The notes under the pieces were generated by a model. It saw only the letters and a list, made by a program, of their open reading frames with translations. It had not been told where the DNA came from and did not search any database. A program made the position numbers and the translations under genes. A DNA stretch of 32,536 nt from Planctomycetota bacterium (GTDB lineage: Bacteria; Planctomycetota; Phycisphaerae; Sedimentisphaerales; UBA12454), in contig JAHJUV010000110.1 in assembly GCA_018828825.1 (NCBI GenBank), positions 1-32,536 on the forward strand. Direction: 5' to 3'. The stretch's first letter is position 1. Each line of letters begins with the position of its first letter. This document shows, in pieces, positions 22,382-31,446 of this stretch.

Positions 22382-24583
22382 TTATTCTCTGACCGGCATA
22401 ATTCCGACACCGCCGCTCAGTACCGCGCTGGCCGAACCTGTCTTGAGATTGTATTCGACTCCCTCGGTAAACACGCCGTTAAGCATACAAGGCATTTCCT
22501 CGCTGCCAGAGACAGTCATAAAATCTTCCGTGGCGTTATATGTTAGTTCCTCACCTGCGAATTCGTACCTGCCCTGTTCATAGTACACTATTCCGCCCGT
22601 CGCATTGAGCCGTTTCAGTTGTGCCTTGCCCTTTATCGGCTCGAAATAGTCTATATCAATCTGACGGGTATCGATTGTAATCCTTTGCCCATAACCCTTA
22701 TCAAGAATAGGCAGATATCCGATATGGATTCCGCCGCTTTCTTCGCTGGTCGCTCTGACGTGCATTGCATTTGTGTCCCAGACAAGCTTTGTAAATCCTT
22801 CGACCAGTGCGTAGCAGAGTTTGTCCAGCGATTTTTGTCCGGTAGGCCTAGTGGGATTTTGTGTGGTATTGCCGTACTCGATTTTACCTTTGCCCGTGGC
22901 GATTATATCCTCCGTCGCACGGTCGTAATCGATTCTTTCGGATTTAAGCCTTACATGGCTCAGTTTTGTTTTGTCGAGCATCCTTATCGACTCAAGCCGG
23001 ACATTCGGCCCAAGAACTGTTATGTGCGATATGCCCCCTGCGGCCATAATATCTTTGCTGCCCTGCTTTTCGGTAAGATTCGCAATAAGCTTGCTGCCGT
23101 AAAAGACGTTTTCCTCGTCATAATATTCGGTCTGCTTGACAAACTTGCCTTTTACATCACCGTAAAAAGTCGCCACCTTATCAGGCACAACAAAATCTGC
23201 GCCCTGCTTTGCGCTTATAATAAACGGTACTTTCCCTCGTCCTTTGGCGGTTTCCATCTCAGGATAAAAAACAAGCTCCACATCTCCGACCGCGCTGGCG
23301 GTCTGACTGGCGATGTCATAATCAACCTTCTGGCCTATAAGCACATTTCGCTGACCGAGCTTGTAAAAAAGCTTGCTGCTCAACTGATAAAACCCCCTGA
23401 ACTTGTCGGGCTTAAAATCGTCATAAAGACTTGTTACCAAAGGCTTTACTATCATAGGCCCGTCGCACTTTACCGTAGCTGCTACGGGTATTTGCCGCCA
23501 GGCCTTTGGCGGCTGGGGCTTTTTCTCAGGCATTGTCAAATTTTCCGCAGCAATAGCAGCCTGCTGACCGGATTGCTTTGGCGATGACGGCTGCGGTTCT
23601 GTTTTAGGCTGCTGACTTTGCTGGTCTTTCTGCGGCTGGGATTCTAATTGAGGCTCTCCGTTCTGCTGGTCATTTTGCGACCAGAGAAGATTTTTTATGG
23701 CAATCTCTTCGGAAAGAACAACTTCGCTTTTATATTCTATTATTACATTATCTCTGAACAGGCACTGATATTCGTCCTCATTCTGAGTTTGCTGAACCGG
23801 TTCTTTCACAATAGCAGGTTCAGCCGGCACGCTGTGAACTTCGGCAGGTTTTTCAGCTTTGGACACCTGCGATGTCTGCGGCGCCGGCGGTACGGTCTTT
23901 TTCGTTTCGCCGCCCGGCTGTTCCAGTCTTTTTATATTCAGATAATCAACCCTCTTTATTTTGAGATATTCCAGCTTGTTGGTGGCGTTGTTATAAACAA
24001 TTTCCAGACCTTTTCCCATCAGGTCGGCGTCGGCTGAGACGAAATTAACATCGTTATCCGACCATAACATCGAGCGGTCGCTGTCGAAGGCCACATCTTT
24101 AAGATAAATAAAACTTTCAGAACGATTTGCTCCCTGCGGAATAACGTGAACCAGAACATCGCCTTTTAAAATAGCCGTCTTTGGTGCAGGGTCTCCTCCT
24201 TCGACATTTTCAAGCTCAACTGTGCCCGTATCCGCGGTGATATTACAGCGGAGGTTGTCCTGAAAAACATTCATATAGGGTTTGTATAGGTCCCATTCGT
24301 TGCCGCTTTTGTGCAGCACTTTTTCGAAACCGACAACACGCCTGAGTTTCCGTGTTTTTGGGTCCACCGTCTCAAAGCGGGCGCGTTCAACATATTCGAG
24401 TTTTGCCTGTCCTATCTGTCCGACATTGGCATCGCCGGGTATCGCATTCATATCCCCAATCTGATAATCCGGCCTCGATATTCTTATAACGCCTACATTG
24501 CCGAATATCCTGTAAAACAGAAACACAATCAGCACAACAAGAAACGAAGTAAACCAGATTTTGAATTTTCTGCTAAGAATCAT
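22382..24583 (-). CDS. Large LptC/LptA-like (OstA-fold) envelope protein
   Basis: Product of 733 residues with an N-terminal anchor helix (about 10-27) and the rest outside the cytoplasm. The N-terminal part resembles LptC: IGQAKLEYVERARFETVDPK. OstA/LptA-type beta repeats follow, recognisable in segments such as ILKGDVLVHV, DNDVNFVSADADLMGKGLEI, KVATFYGDVKGKF and ATEDIIATGKGKIEYGN. A low-complexity Pro/Gln/Lys linker (about 225-365, with QPQKDQQSQQPKTEPQ) separates two beta-rich halves. Usual LptC is about 190 and LptA about 180 residues, so this looks like an LptC-LptA fusion or a bridge component spanning the periplasm. It follows kdsD and kdsC, whose products make and process the Kdo intermediate, which supports an LPS transport role. 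No lptB, lptF or lptG is in the window. Confidence 0.72.
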   Translation of the reverse strand: MILSRKFKIWFTSFLVVLIVFLFYRIFGNVGVIRISRPDYQIGDMNAIPGDANVGQIGQAKLEYVERARFETVDPKTRKLRRVVGFEKVLHKSGNEWDLYKPYMNVFQDNLRCNITADTGTVELENVEGGDPAPKTAILKGDVLVHVIPQGANRSESFIYLKDVAFDSDRSMLWSDNDVNFVSADADLMGKGLEIVYNNATNKLEYLKIKRVDYLNIKRLEQPGGETKKTVPPAPQTSQVSKAEKPAEVHSVPAEPAIVKEPVQQTQNEDEYQCLFRDNVIIEYKSEVVLSEEIAIKNLLWSQNDQQNGEPQLESQPQKDQQSQQPKTEPQPSSPKQSGQQAAIAAENLTMPEKKPQPPKAWRQIPVAATVKCDGPMIVKPLVTSLYDDFKPDKFRGFYQLSSKLFYKLGQRNVLIGQKVDYDIASQTASAVGDVELVFYPEMETAKGRGKVPFIISAKQGADFVVPDKVATFYGDVKGKFVKQTEYYDEENVFYGSKLIANLTEKQGSKDIMAAGGISHITVLGPNVRLESIRMLDKTKLSHVRLKSERIDYDRATEDIIATGKGKIEYGNTTQNPTRPTGQKSLDKLCYALVEGFTKLVWDTNAMHVRATSEESGGIHIGYLPILDKGYGQRITIDTRQIDIDYFEPIKGKAQLKRLNATGGIVYYEQGRYEFAGEELTYNATEDFMTVSGSEEMPCMLNGVFTEGVEYNLKTGSASAVLSGGVGIMPVRE

Positions 24584-24601
24584 AATACTGCTGGTTTAAT
24601 C

Positions 24602-25153
24602 TCAAACAAGATAACGTTCCATAAGGGCCGCCCATTGGCCGGTGTTCTTGAGGATATATTCCACAACCTCCCTCACAGCTCCGCTGCCGCCGGTTCTTGA
24701 GGTTACATAATGAGCGCAGCTTTTAAGTTCGCCCACCGCATTCGCCACGGCAATACCGAAGCCAACACGTCTTAGGATAGGAATATCCAGTACATCATCG
24801 CCGATATAGGCAATGTTTTTCGGCTCAAGTTTAGAATCCGCAAGGAGCTTCTCGAAGCAGTCCAGTTTTCGCTGACAAGGCTGATACACAAAGTCTATTT
24901 CCATTTCTTTGGCCCTTTGTTTTGTTACGACACTTTCCCTGCCGCTTATCAGCGCCGCTTTCAGGCCCGCCCTTCGCCACATTCTTATGCCGTGGCCATC
25001 CAGCAGATTAAAGGTCTTCTGTTCTGAACCGTCGGAGCTTATCGTTATAGTTCCATCGGTCAAAACGCCGTCAACGTCCATCGCCAGCAGTTTTATCTGA
25101 TTAAGTTCCGTCTGCCGTATGGCATCCCTTAGCAGATTGCTTATCTGTGTCAT
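24602..25153 (-). CDS. kdsC: 3-deoxy-D-manno-octulosonate-8-phosphate phosphatase
   Basis: Removes phosphate from Kdo-8-phosphate in Kdo biosynthesis. The 183-residue protein is a cap-less HAD enzyme: LLAMDVDGVLTDG (nucleophile Asp26, Asp28), ISGRES (motif II), YIGDDVLDIPIL (motif IV) and the C-terminal TGGSGAVREV that closes the neighbouring active site in KdsC tetramers. It sits 7 bases from kdsD and 18 bases from the LptC-like gene. YrbI-type regulators are the only close alternative. Confidence 0.93.
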   Translation of the reverse strand: MTQISNLLRDAIRQTELNQIKLLAMDVDGVLTDGTITISSDGSEQKTFNLLDGHGIRMWRRAGLKAALISGRESVVTKQRAKEMEIDFVYQPCQRKLDCFEKLLADSKLEPKNIAYIGDDVLDIPILRRVGFGIAVANAVGELKSCAHYVTSRTGGSGAVREVVEYILKNTGQWAALMERYLV

Positions 25154-25160
25154 CTGTCCG

Positions 25161-26138
25161 CTACCCTACAATCTTTATCGCGACAATATCCTGTACGTCG
25201 ATTAGGCCGATGGGTTTTTCCTGCTCATCGACAACCGGCAAATCGTCAATTCTATGCTTATGAAATATTGCCATAGCCTCGGCGGCAAGAGCACTGGCCT
25301 TGATTCGCTTGCAGTTGGCGGTCATTATGTCTTTTACCGTATATTCAAAAACTTTGACCCCGCCTTGCGCCATAAGCCTTCTCAAATCCGCATCCGTAAC
25401 GATTCCCGCCAGTTTGCCTTTAGAATCGACAACCATTACGGCTCCGTGTCTTTTCACATCACCGTTTTTCTCAAGAAGCTGCCTGACCGTATCGGTAATT
25501 TTCGCGATGGGCAGTTTCTCCCCCGCCTTAAACATCATCGATTGTTCGACTGTTATGAGTTTTGCCCCCAGCGAACCTGCCGGGTGAAATCTCGCGTAAT
25601 CCTCGATGCTGAAATCCCTGGCCTTCATTACTATAAGTGCCAGCGCATCGCCTATCGCAAGCATACAGGTAGTCGAAACGCTCGGCGCAACACCAAACGG
25701 ACAAGCCTCGTCGAGCTCACCCATACACAAAACAATATCGCTGTGTGCGGCAAGACGCGAATCCTTGTTGGCGGTAATCGCTACCAGTTTCACCTCAAGC
25801 TGTTTGACTATATTTATCAGACGGATAACTTCATCCGTCTCTCCGCCGTAACTCAGCACAAGCACGACATCGCCTTTTCTCAGTCTTCCCAAGTCGCCGT
25901 GTACGGCTTCAGCCGGATGCAGAAAATGGCTCGGCGTTCCTGTCGATGCAAGCGTAGCGCTGATTTTCCTGCCGACAATTCCTGCTTTTCCGATACCCGT
26001 AACAATAACTGCACCTTTGCAGTTATAAATAAGTTCCGCCGCTTTGGCAAAGGCCTTATCGACAAGCTCGGCCATTTTCGCCACGCCTTTCGCCTCAGCG
26101 TTTATTACCTGCCTTGCGTATTCAAGGTCAAATACCAT
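25161..26138 (-). CDS. kdsD: Arabinose-5-phosphate isomerase (SIS plus two CBS domains)
   Basis: Converts ribulose-5-phosphate to arabinose-5-phosphate, the first committed precursor of Kdo. The 325-residue protein has an SIS domain (about 25-190), including VIVTGIGKAGIVGRKISATL, LHPAEAVHGDLGRL, VLVLSYGGETDEVIRL and the tell-tale HPAGSLG, then two CBS domains (about 205-320; MTANCKRIKASALAAEAM, DDLPVVDEQEKPIGLIDV). Neighbouring kdsC makes the Kdo assignment firm. Start ATG at 26138. Confidence 0.94.
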   Translation of the reverse strand: MVFDLEYARQVINAEAKGVAKMAELVDKAFAKAAELIYNCKGAVIVTGIGKAGIVGRKISATLASTGTPSHFLHPAEAVHGDLGRLRKGDVVLVLSYGGETDEVIRLINIVKQLEVKLVAITANKDSRLAAHSDIVLCMGELDEACPFGVAPSVSTTCMLAIGDALALIVMKARDFSIEDYARFHPAGSLGAKLITVEQSMMFKAGEKLPIAKITDTVRQLLEKNGDVKRHGAVMVVDSKGKLAGIVTDADLRRLMAQGGVKVFEYTVKDIMTANCKRIKASALAAEAMAIFHKHRIDDLPVVDEQEKPIGLIDVQDIVAIKIVG

Positions 26139-26173
26139 TTAATCGCTCCATTAATACCCGCTAAATACAGATT

Positions 26174-27700
26174 CTAAATCTTCACAATTCCTTCACGTTC
26201 GTCGAAACATATTACATTATATCTATCCGCAGGACAAGTTTCATCAGGACGGATTATTATCTGCTTTTGTTCATTCACTTCTATTTTGGCAATCGTTGCC
26301 CGGCGGTGATTAAGCAGAAAATCCGCAACCGCGGGCGCTACTCCCAGTTCTATCCTTTTTACTTCTTTCTTCGATGCCGCCATACCAAGCGTTCTCAGCG
26401 CCTCTATCGCGGCCGATTCGGGACTCTTTATCATCCCGCTTCCGGCACAGAACGGACATTCGAGGTAATTGCTCAACTGCAGGCTCGGCCGCACCCTTTG
26501 TCTTGTCATCTCGATAATTCCAAACGCGCTGATTCGCAATATCCTGCTCCGGGCACGGTCACTCACCAAAGCGGCTCGAAACGCCTTTTCCACTTCCCTT
26601 CTGTTTTTGCTGTCCCGCATATCGATAAAATCGCAGATAATCAAACCGCCCATATCGCGAAGCCTCAACTGCCGCGCGATTTCTTTTGCGGCCTCGAGAT
26701 TTATCTTCAAAGCGGTTTGCTCGGCGTTTTCGTGCCTTGTATATTTGCCGCTGTTGACATCTATCGCCACAAGAGCCTCAGTCTGCTCGATAACGATTGA
26801 CCCGCCGCTCTTCAAATCCACTTTCCGCGAGTGAATCTTCCGTATTTCATCTTCTATCCTGTATTTGTGAAACAGCGGCACTCTTCCGTCGTGATATGTA
26901 ACACGCTTTATCATCCTCGGCTGAACTATTCCCAGAAAATCCCTGATTCTGCGGCAGACATTCTCGCTGTCGCATATAATCTTGTTTATATTATTGTTGA
27001 AAATATCCCGCATTGTACGAATCACAAGGTCCGACTCCCGATACAGCTCCGCCGGCGCCTTTATCGTATCGATTCGTTTTTGAATCGCCTTCCACAATCT
27101 GCCGATATAGTCCATATCCTTTTGGATATTTCTTTTTGAGCAGCCCTGGCTTGCGGTACGAAGTATAAAACCGGCCTTTTCCGGCGGATGAACCTCGTCA
27201 AGAATCGCCCTCAGTCTTGCCCGCTCCTGCTCGTCTTCAATCTTCTGCGAAACGCCCATATTATGCATCCACGGCATCATCACCAGGTACTTGCCCGGCA
27301 GCGACAGATATGTCGACAGCGTAGGCCCCTTGGTATTTATGCCTTCTTTCGTAACCTGTACGATGATATCCTGACCCTTTTTAACACACTGCTGGATGGG
27401 CGGCCTTTCCCTAAGCGATTTTCGTTTGCCGATATGCTCGGTATATTCCTGCCCCTTGCGCATAAAGCATCGCGGGTGCAGGTCGCTTATATGCAGAAAT
27501 CCATTCTTGCCCATACCGAAATCGATAAATGCCGCCTGTATCGCAGGCTCTACATTCACCACTTTCCCCTTGTAAATATTGCCGACATGGCTCGTCACTG
27601 AAGGTCTCTCGATATAGAGCTCCTCAAGACTGTTGTTTTCAACAACAGCAATCCTGCATTCAGCAGCCTCGGCAAAATTTATTAACATTTCTACTGCCAT
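26174..27700 (-). CDS. rng: Ribonuclease E/G family endoribonuclease
   Basis: Endonuclease cutting single-stranded AU-rich RNA in rRNA maturation and mRNA decay. From ATG 27700 (AAGGA 9 bases upstream; the frame open to 27763 overlaps the upstream gene) it has 508 residues. An S1 domain begins at about 38 (GNIYKGKVVNVEPAIQAAFI) and carries a basic insert EYTEHIGKRKSLRERPP. The catalytic metal-binding Asp lie in AIDVNSG (Asp314) and ICDFIDMRD (Asp357). The Zn-link CPFC (415-418) supports tetramer formation. It lacks the long disordered scaffold tail of E. coli RNase E, so RNase G-like is the better name. Confidence 0.9.
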   Translation of the reverse strand: MAVEMLINFAEAAECRIAVVENNSLEELYIERPSVTSHVGNIYKGKVVNVEPAIQAAFIDFGMGKNGFLHISDLHPRCFMRKGQEYTEHIGKRKSLRERPPIQQCVKKGQDIIVQVTKEGINTKGPTLSTYLSLPGKYLVMMPWMHNMGVSQKIEDEQERARLRAILDEVHPPEKAGFILRTASQGCSKRNIQKDMDYIGRLWKAIQKRIDTIKAPAELYRESDLVIRTMRDIFNNNINKIICDSENVCRRIRDFLGIVQPRMIKRVTYHDGRVPLFHKYRIEDEIRKIHSRKVDLKSGGSIVIEQTEALVAIDVNSGKYTRHENAEQTALKINLEAAKEIARQLRLRDMGGLIICDFIDMRDSKNRREVEKAFRAALVSDRARSRILRISAFGIIEMTRQRVRPSLQLSNYLECPFCAGSGMIKSPESAAIEALRTLGMAASKKEVKRIELGVAPAVADFLLNHRRATIAKIEVNEQKQIIIRPDETCPADRYNVICFDEREGIVKI

Positions 27701-27713
27701 ATATTTATTGTCC

Positions 27714-28388
27714 TTAATTTGTCTGCCAGTTGACTTTTTTTCTGACCATTGAGATGCCGACATTCTCCGGCTTTAATCCCAAAAGTCTTGCTATTTCATC
27801 CGGCCTTATTGTTCCTTTATCAGTAATTTTACATACGATTTTTATACCTTCGCCAATCCGCTCGACAGATTTAATAAATCCTCCTACATCAGCGGTTTTC
27901 ACAGAGCCTTTTTCATCCAGTCTTCTCTCAATCGTTATCTTTTCGCCCGCCCGGACAAGGCTGTTAAGTTTATCCGCCTGTGCCCAAACTTCTTCGAGTT
28001 CCTTTTCGTCTTCTATCCTGATAAGATATTCCGCTTCAAGCGGCTTATAAGCAATCCTTCCATCACAAATTATCAGTTCCGCCAGGGAAAACCCTTCCGG
28101 CAGTTGAGCCGAAATCCTCTTGTAAAGCTCCTTGTTCTGTTCTGCCGTTCCGCTGCCCGCTGCCTGGATTTGTGCGTAGAAAAGCTCATCATCCGATGCA
28201 AGTCCCACGCTTTTCGGCAGCGGCAGTGACAGCTTTGGACGTGAATTATAACCCTGACTGTATATCAGATTTATTTCACTGCGTACAAGAGCCCTTTGAA
28301 CTGTCCTGAACCCTTCCTGATGTGATAAGAATCTGACACTGCCCTGTATCTTATATCTTCCAACCAGCGTCTGTACACCCGGATTTAT
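27714..28388 (-). CDS. DUF2344 / TIGR03936 radical SAM-linked protein, probable AUA start
   Basis: The family often sits next to a TIGR03960 radical SAM protein and rng; function unknown, suggested RNA-related. The full conserved N-terminus is present upstream of the first GTG (28208): GRYKIQGSVRFLSHQEGFRT, then VQRALVRSEI and YSQGYNSRPKLSLPLPKSVG, matching the expected FSHL...GFNPHPKISFALPLP pattern. No ATG, GTG or TTG lies in frame ahead of it before a stop at about 28401. An AGGAGA (28400-28395) points 6 bases downstream to an ATA codon (28388), giving 224 residues. Either AUA is the start codon or the normal start was mutated. rng follows after 13 bases. The radical SAM partner is not adjacent. 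Confidence 0.75.
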   Translation of the reverse strand: MNPGVQTLVGRYKIQGSVRFLSHQEGFRTVQRALVRSEINLIYSQGYNSRPKLSLPLPKSVGLASDDELFYAQIQAAGSGTAEQNKELYKRISAQLPEGFSLAELIICDGRIAYKPLEAEYLIRIEDEKELEEVWAQADKLNSLVRAGEKITIERRLDEKGSVKTADVGGFIKSVERIGEGIKIVCKITDKGTIRPDEIARLLGLKPENVGISMVRKKVNWQTN

Positions 28389-28394
28389 CTGCTG

Positions 28395-28400
28395 TCTCCT
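28395..28400 (-). promoter_or_regulatory. Shine-Dalgarno pointing at an AUA codon
   Basis: AGGAGA six bases before ATA (28388-28386). Strong SD with ideal spacing but no canonical start codon; see the DUF2344 gene. Confidence 0.6.
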
Positions 28401-28445
28401 AATTTATAAAAATTGATTTCATTTTTTCTTAATATAACTTTTTTT

Positions 28446-28473
28446 AAAAAAAAGCTATCCGCCTCCGGCGGAT
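28446..28473 (-). terminator. Rho-independent terminator after ptsI
   Basis: Minus strand: ATCCGCC-GGA-GGCGGAT perfect 7-bp stem (28473-28457), AGC, then eight T (28453-28446). It lies 34 bases past the ptsI stop and ends the DUF502-to-ptsI unit. Confidence 0.85.
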
Positions 28474-28506
28474 TCCATAATTTTAATTTTTAAATTTTAA
28501 ATTTAT

Positions 28507-30243
28507 TTAAAACACTTCGGGAAGAACCTTCATCGCCGCACTTCGAAGGTAATTTATAACTTCCCGTTCCGAACTCATCATAAGAACTTTCCGTGCGATA
28601 ATATTGCAGGACTCTACCGTAACCGAGCGGACAAGTTTTTTAATTTCCGGTATCATCGGCGGTGCAAGCGAAAACGTCCTGAACCCAAGCCCCAGCAGCA
28701 GCATCACAAACTCCGGCTCCGAGGCCATCTCGCCGCAGACACTGACGCTTATTTTTGCCTTGTTCGCATCGTGTATAATGCTGCGCAAAAGATTTACCAC
28801 TGCCGGATCTGCTCCGGAATATAAAGTAGAAACTCGCTCGTTCCCGCGGTCAACTGCCAGTGTATATTGAATAAGGTCATTTGTTCCAATACTGAAGAAA
28901 TCCGATTCGCTGGCGAGAATCGACGCCGTAAGTGCCGCCGATGGTGTTTCAACCATTATTCCTACCGGCATATTGGAATTATATTTTATTCCGTCCTCAT
29001 CGAGGTCTTCCATAACGTCCCGCAATATCATCTTCGCCTGCCTAAGTTCGTGCAGACTGCTTATCAGCGGAAACATTATTCTGACATCGCCGTGAACCGA
29101 AGCACGCAAAATCGCCCGCAATTGAGTCTTGAACAGTACAATATTCTGCAGACAGAACCTTATCGAACGAAGCCCCAGAAATGGGTTGGGCTCACGCACA
29201 AACCGCCGGCTTTGTGTAAATTTGTCCGCCCCCAAATCCATTGTTCTTATCACTATCGGCATATTACCAAAAACTCTGATAACTTCGCTGTACGCCCTGT
29301 ACTGGTCTTCTTCCGTCGGTTCGGTTTCACTGTAAAGATATAAAAACTCGGTACGGTAAAGGCCTATTCCCTGCCCGCCTTTGTCTATTACCATTTCCGC
29401 CTCGTGCGGAAACTCGATATTCCCGTAAAGTTCTACTTTAACTCCGTCACGGGTAACCGCGTCAAGGTCCCGCAGAGCATCAAGTTCTCTTTCGAGTCTT
29501 TCGAATTCGATCGCATGCTGCTGGTACTCTTTAATGGTCGGCTCATCCGGCTCGATTATAACCACGCCGCGATTGCCGTCTATTATCACCATCGCGGCAG
29601 GGGCGATATTTCTTGTAACATCTTCAAGACCAACCACCGCCGGAATACCCAGAGAACGGGCAACAATAGCCGTATGGCTTGTTCTGCCGCCGGCATCGGT
29701 CGCAAATCCTTTTATGAATTTCCTGTCGAAACCCGCTGTTTGTGTCGGACTCAGTTCATGAGCCACTACAACTACTTCATGGCTTATATGCCCTACATCC
29801 TCACGCTTCCTGCCGAGCAGATGTCTCAACAATCGCTTCTCAATATCGTAAATATCCGTTGCGCGTTCGCTGATATACTTGTCCTGTACGCTTGCGAAAT
29901 GATTGGCTATATCGCGAAGTGTCGTCGAAACCGCGTACTCCGCCGTCAAAAGTTCGTTATAAACAAGGTCGGTAATTTTCTTCCTGAGGTTCTTGTCTTT
30001 CAGGAAACGCAGGTGAACTGCAAATATATCTTTTATCTTCCCTTCTGCTATATTCTCGCCGGAGTCTACTTTTTCAAGTTCAGCAACGGCCTTCTTGAAC
30101 GCATCCCTGACTCGTTTAACCTCTATAACTTTTACTGACGGCAGTATCGACCGTCTTGGTATGCGATAGTCTTCGGAATCGATAACAAGCGACCTGGCAA
30201 TTGCGATACCTGGTGAGACAGCGATTCCTTTTTTTATTTCCAT
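28507..30243 (-). CDS. ptsI: Phosphoenolpyruvate-protein phosphotransferase (enzyme I)
   Basis: Transfers phosphate from PEP to HPr, the first step of the phosphotransferase system; cytosolic dimer. The 578-residue length is standard. The N-terminal HPr-binding domain begins KKGIAVSPGIAIA. The phospho-histidine is His190 in GGRTSHTAIVARS. The PEP-binding barrel has LYRTEFLYL, FTQSRRF, FLGLRSIRFCLQ and the C-terminal active-site SVCGEMASEPE. There is no GAF domain, so it is not the PtsP type. It starts 14 bases after HPr, which precedes it. Confidence 0.96.
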   Translation of the reverse strand: MEIKKGIAVSPGIAIARSLVIDSEDYRIPRRSILPSVKVIEVKRVRDAFKKAVAELEKVDSGENIAEGKIKDIFAVHLRFLKDKNLRKKITDLVYNELLTAEYAVSTTLRDIANHFASVQDKYISERATDIYDIEKRLLRHLLGRKREDVGHISHEVVVVAHELSPTQTAGFDRKFIKGFATDAGGRTSHTAIVARSLGIPAVVGLEDVTRNIAPAAMVIIDGNRGVVIIEPDEPTIKEYQQHAIEFERLERELDALRDLDAVTRDGVKVELYGNIEFPHEAEMVIDKGGQGIGLYRTEFLYLYSETEPTEEDQYRAYSEVIRVFGNMPIVIRTMDLGADKFTQSRRFVREPNPFLGLRSIRFCLQNIVLFKTQLRAILRASVHGDVRIMFPLISSLHELRQAKMILRDVMEDLDEDGIKYNSNMPVGIMVETPSAALTASILASESDFFSIGTNDLIQYTLAVDRGNERVSTLYSGADPAVVNLLRSIIHDANKAKISVSVCGEMASEPEFVMLLLGLGFRTFSLAPPMIPEIKKLVRSVTVESCNIIARKVLMMSSEREVINYLRSAAMKVLPEVF

Positions 30244-30256
30244 CTCAAATTTCTAC

Positions 30257-30571
30257 TCATTTATCATCTTCGTTTTTACCCTGCCAGGCAGGCTCATCAA
30301 AAAGTTTGTTTTCCACAAGGTCCTTCAGCGTCTCTAATGCCTTTTGAGAATCCGCACCTTCCGCTGTTATCGTCAGTTTCGTCCCTGCCGCTGCCGCAAG
30401 CATCGCCATATGCATTATGCTTTTGCCGTCTACTTCTATATCGCCGTTACCCACTTTGATACTACTTGCAAATTTGCTCGCCGTATCGACAAACTGCATT
30501 GCAGGCCGCATATGCAGACCGTTGGCGTTCTTTATTTCTACTTCTATCTTACTGACTGTATCTGCCAACAC
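30257..30571 (-). CDS. ptsH: Phosphocarrier protein HPr
   Basis: Receives phosphate from enzyme I and passes it to IIA domains. The 104-residue protein contains NANGLHMRPA with phospho-acceptor His20, and DGKSIMHMAMLAAAAG with Ser51 at the regulatory serine position phosphorylated by HPr kinase in organisms that have one. The tail FDEPAWQGKNEDDK is 15 residues longer than usual. The next genes are ptsN and ptsI in one unit; no sugar permease (EIIB/C) is visible, so the system here looks regulatory (Npr-like). Confidence 0.93.
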   Translation of the reverse strand: MLADTVSKIEVEIKNANGLHMRPAMQFVDTASKFASSIKVGNGDIEVDGKSIMHMAMLAAAAGTKLTITAEGADSQKALETLKDLVENKLFDEPAWQGKNEDDK

Positions 30572-30621
30572 TTACTCTCCTGTGTATTCAGTAGGAATCC
30601 CTTTAAAATATTCCGGCCAGA

Positions 30622-31092
30622 CTACCACGATGGATTCTGGCCTGCTTCGGTCAGCAGTTCCTTTATCTGGTCCACTGTCTCGGATTGTTTGAGAAACTTC
30701 CTGAAATTATCGTTCTGAAGCTGTCCGAATATCGCTTCCATCGCCTGAAGGTGCTGGTCGCCTTCGGTCGGACTAATCAGCAAAATCACGGTATAAACCG
30801 GCTGCTTGTCCAAAGCGGAAAAATCGATGCCTGTTGCGCTTATCCCGATTGCCGCAACAGCTTTTTTCACAGCTTTGTGCTTAATATGCGGGACGGCCAC
30901 GCCCTTGCCTATGCCGGTACTGGCCTCATTTTCTCTTTTGATAACAGCCTTTGCAATTTCAGCCGTATTGTTCTTGCCGATTTTGCCAGCTTTATCGAGA
31001 ATATCGACAAGTTCTCTTATCACATCGTCTCTTTTCACCGCTTTAAGCCGTGGTATTATAGCCTTGGCATAAATAACATCAGCTATCTTCAT
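30622..31092 (-). CDS. ptsN: PTS IIA component, nitrogen-regulatory type
   Basis: Cytosolic IIA(Ntr/Fru) domain of 156 residues. Phospho-histidine His69 lies in the conserved GKGVAVPHIKH, preceded by VIKRENEASTGI. Other family blocks are VILLISPTEGDQHLQAMEAI and the ending RKFLKQSETVDQIKELL. With HPr and enzyme I next door it probably forms a regulatory phosphorelay. Its start overlaps the hpf stop by 14 bases, so it is translated in step with the hibernation factor. Confidence 0.93.
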   Translation of the reverse strand: MKIADVIYAKAIIPRLKAVKRDDVIRELVDILDKAGKIGKNNTAEIAKAVIKRENEASTGIGKGVAVPHIKHKAVKKAVAAIGISATGIDFSALDKQPVYTVILLISPTEGDQHLQAMEAIFGQLQNDNFRKFLKQSETVDQIKELLTEAGQNPSW

Positions 31093-31423
31093 ATTTACTC
31101 CTGTTTTTTACTTCGCCGCCTGTATGTTTATTGTCACGTTCTTTTTGTTTTTGTTTGGTAAGTTGTCGTTCAACTTTCTCTACCGCTTGATCTATGCATA
31201 CATACACATCATGGTCTGTGTGTTTGCCGATAAATACGCGATTGTGTTTTGCCCTTACGATTATTTCCGCGATGTTTGATGTCCCGTTCTTGCTGCCCTC
31301 GATGATTACCTCCACATCGAGCACGCTGTTGTAAAATCGGGGAAATGCGGAGACTTTCTCTTCTATCCTTGCCTTGATATCTTCCGTCATCTCCATATGT
31401 TTGCCGACTATTCTAATATCCAA
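31079..31423 (-). CDS. hpf: Ribosome hibernation promoting factor, short form
   Basis: Binds the 30S decoding region and blocks translation under stress. The 114-residue protein opens MDIRIVGKHMEMTEDIKARI and has KVSAFPRFYNSVLDVEVIIE and VFIGKHTDHDVYVCIDQAVEKVERQL. The short tail is basic (KQKQKERDNKH) and lacks the C-terminal dimerisation domain of long HPF, so it should make 100S ribosomes only with help, or act like YfiA/short HPF. It lies between DUF502 and ptsN. Confidence 0.93.
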   Translation of the reverse strand: MDIRIVGKHMEMTEDIKARIEEKVSAFPRFYNSVLDVEVIIEGSKNGTSNIAEIIVRAKHNRVFIGKHTDHDVYVCIDQAVEKVERQLTKQKQKERDNKHTGGEVKNRSKYEDS

Positions 31424-31446
31424 ATCAATATCTCCTTAACAAATAT

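Noticed and set aside
28416..28439. Seven-codon leader ORF (MKSIFIN) ahead of the DUF2344 gene, as an attenuator
   Set aside because: No RBS, no codon bias for one amino acid, no alternative hairpins; likely chance in AT-rich DNA.
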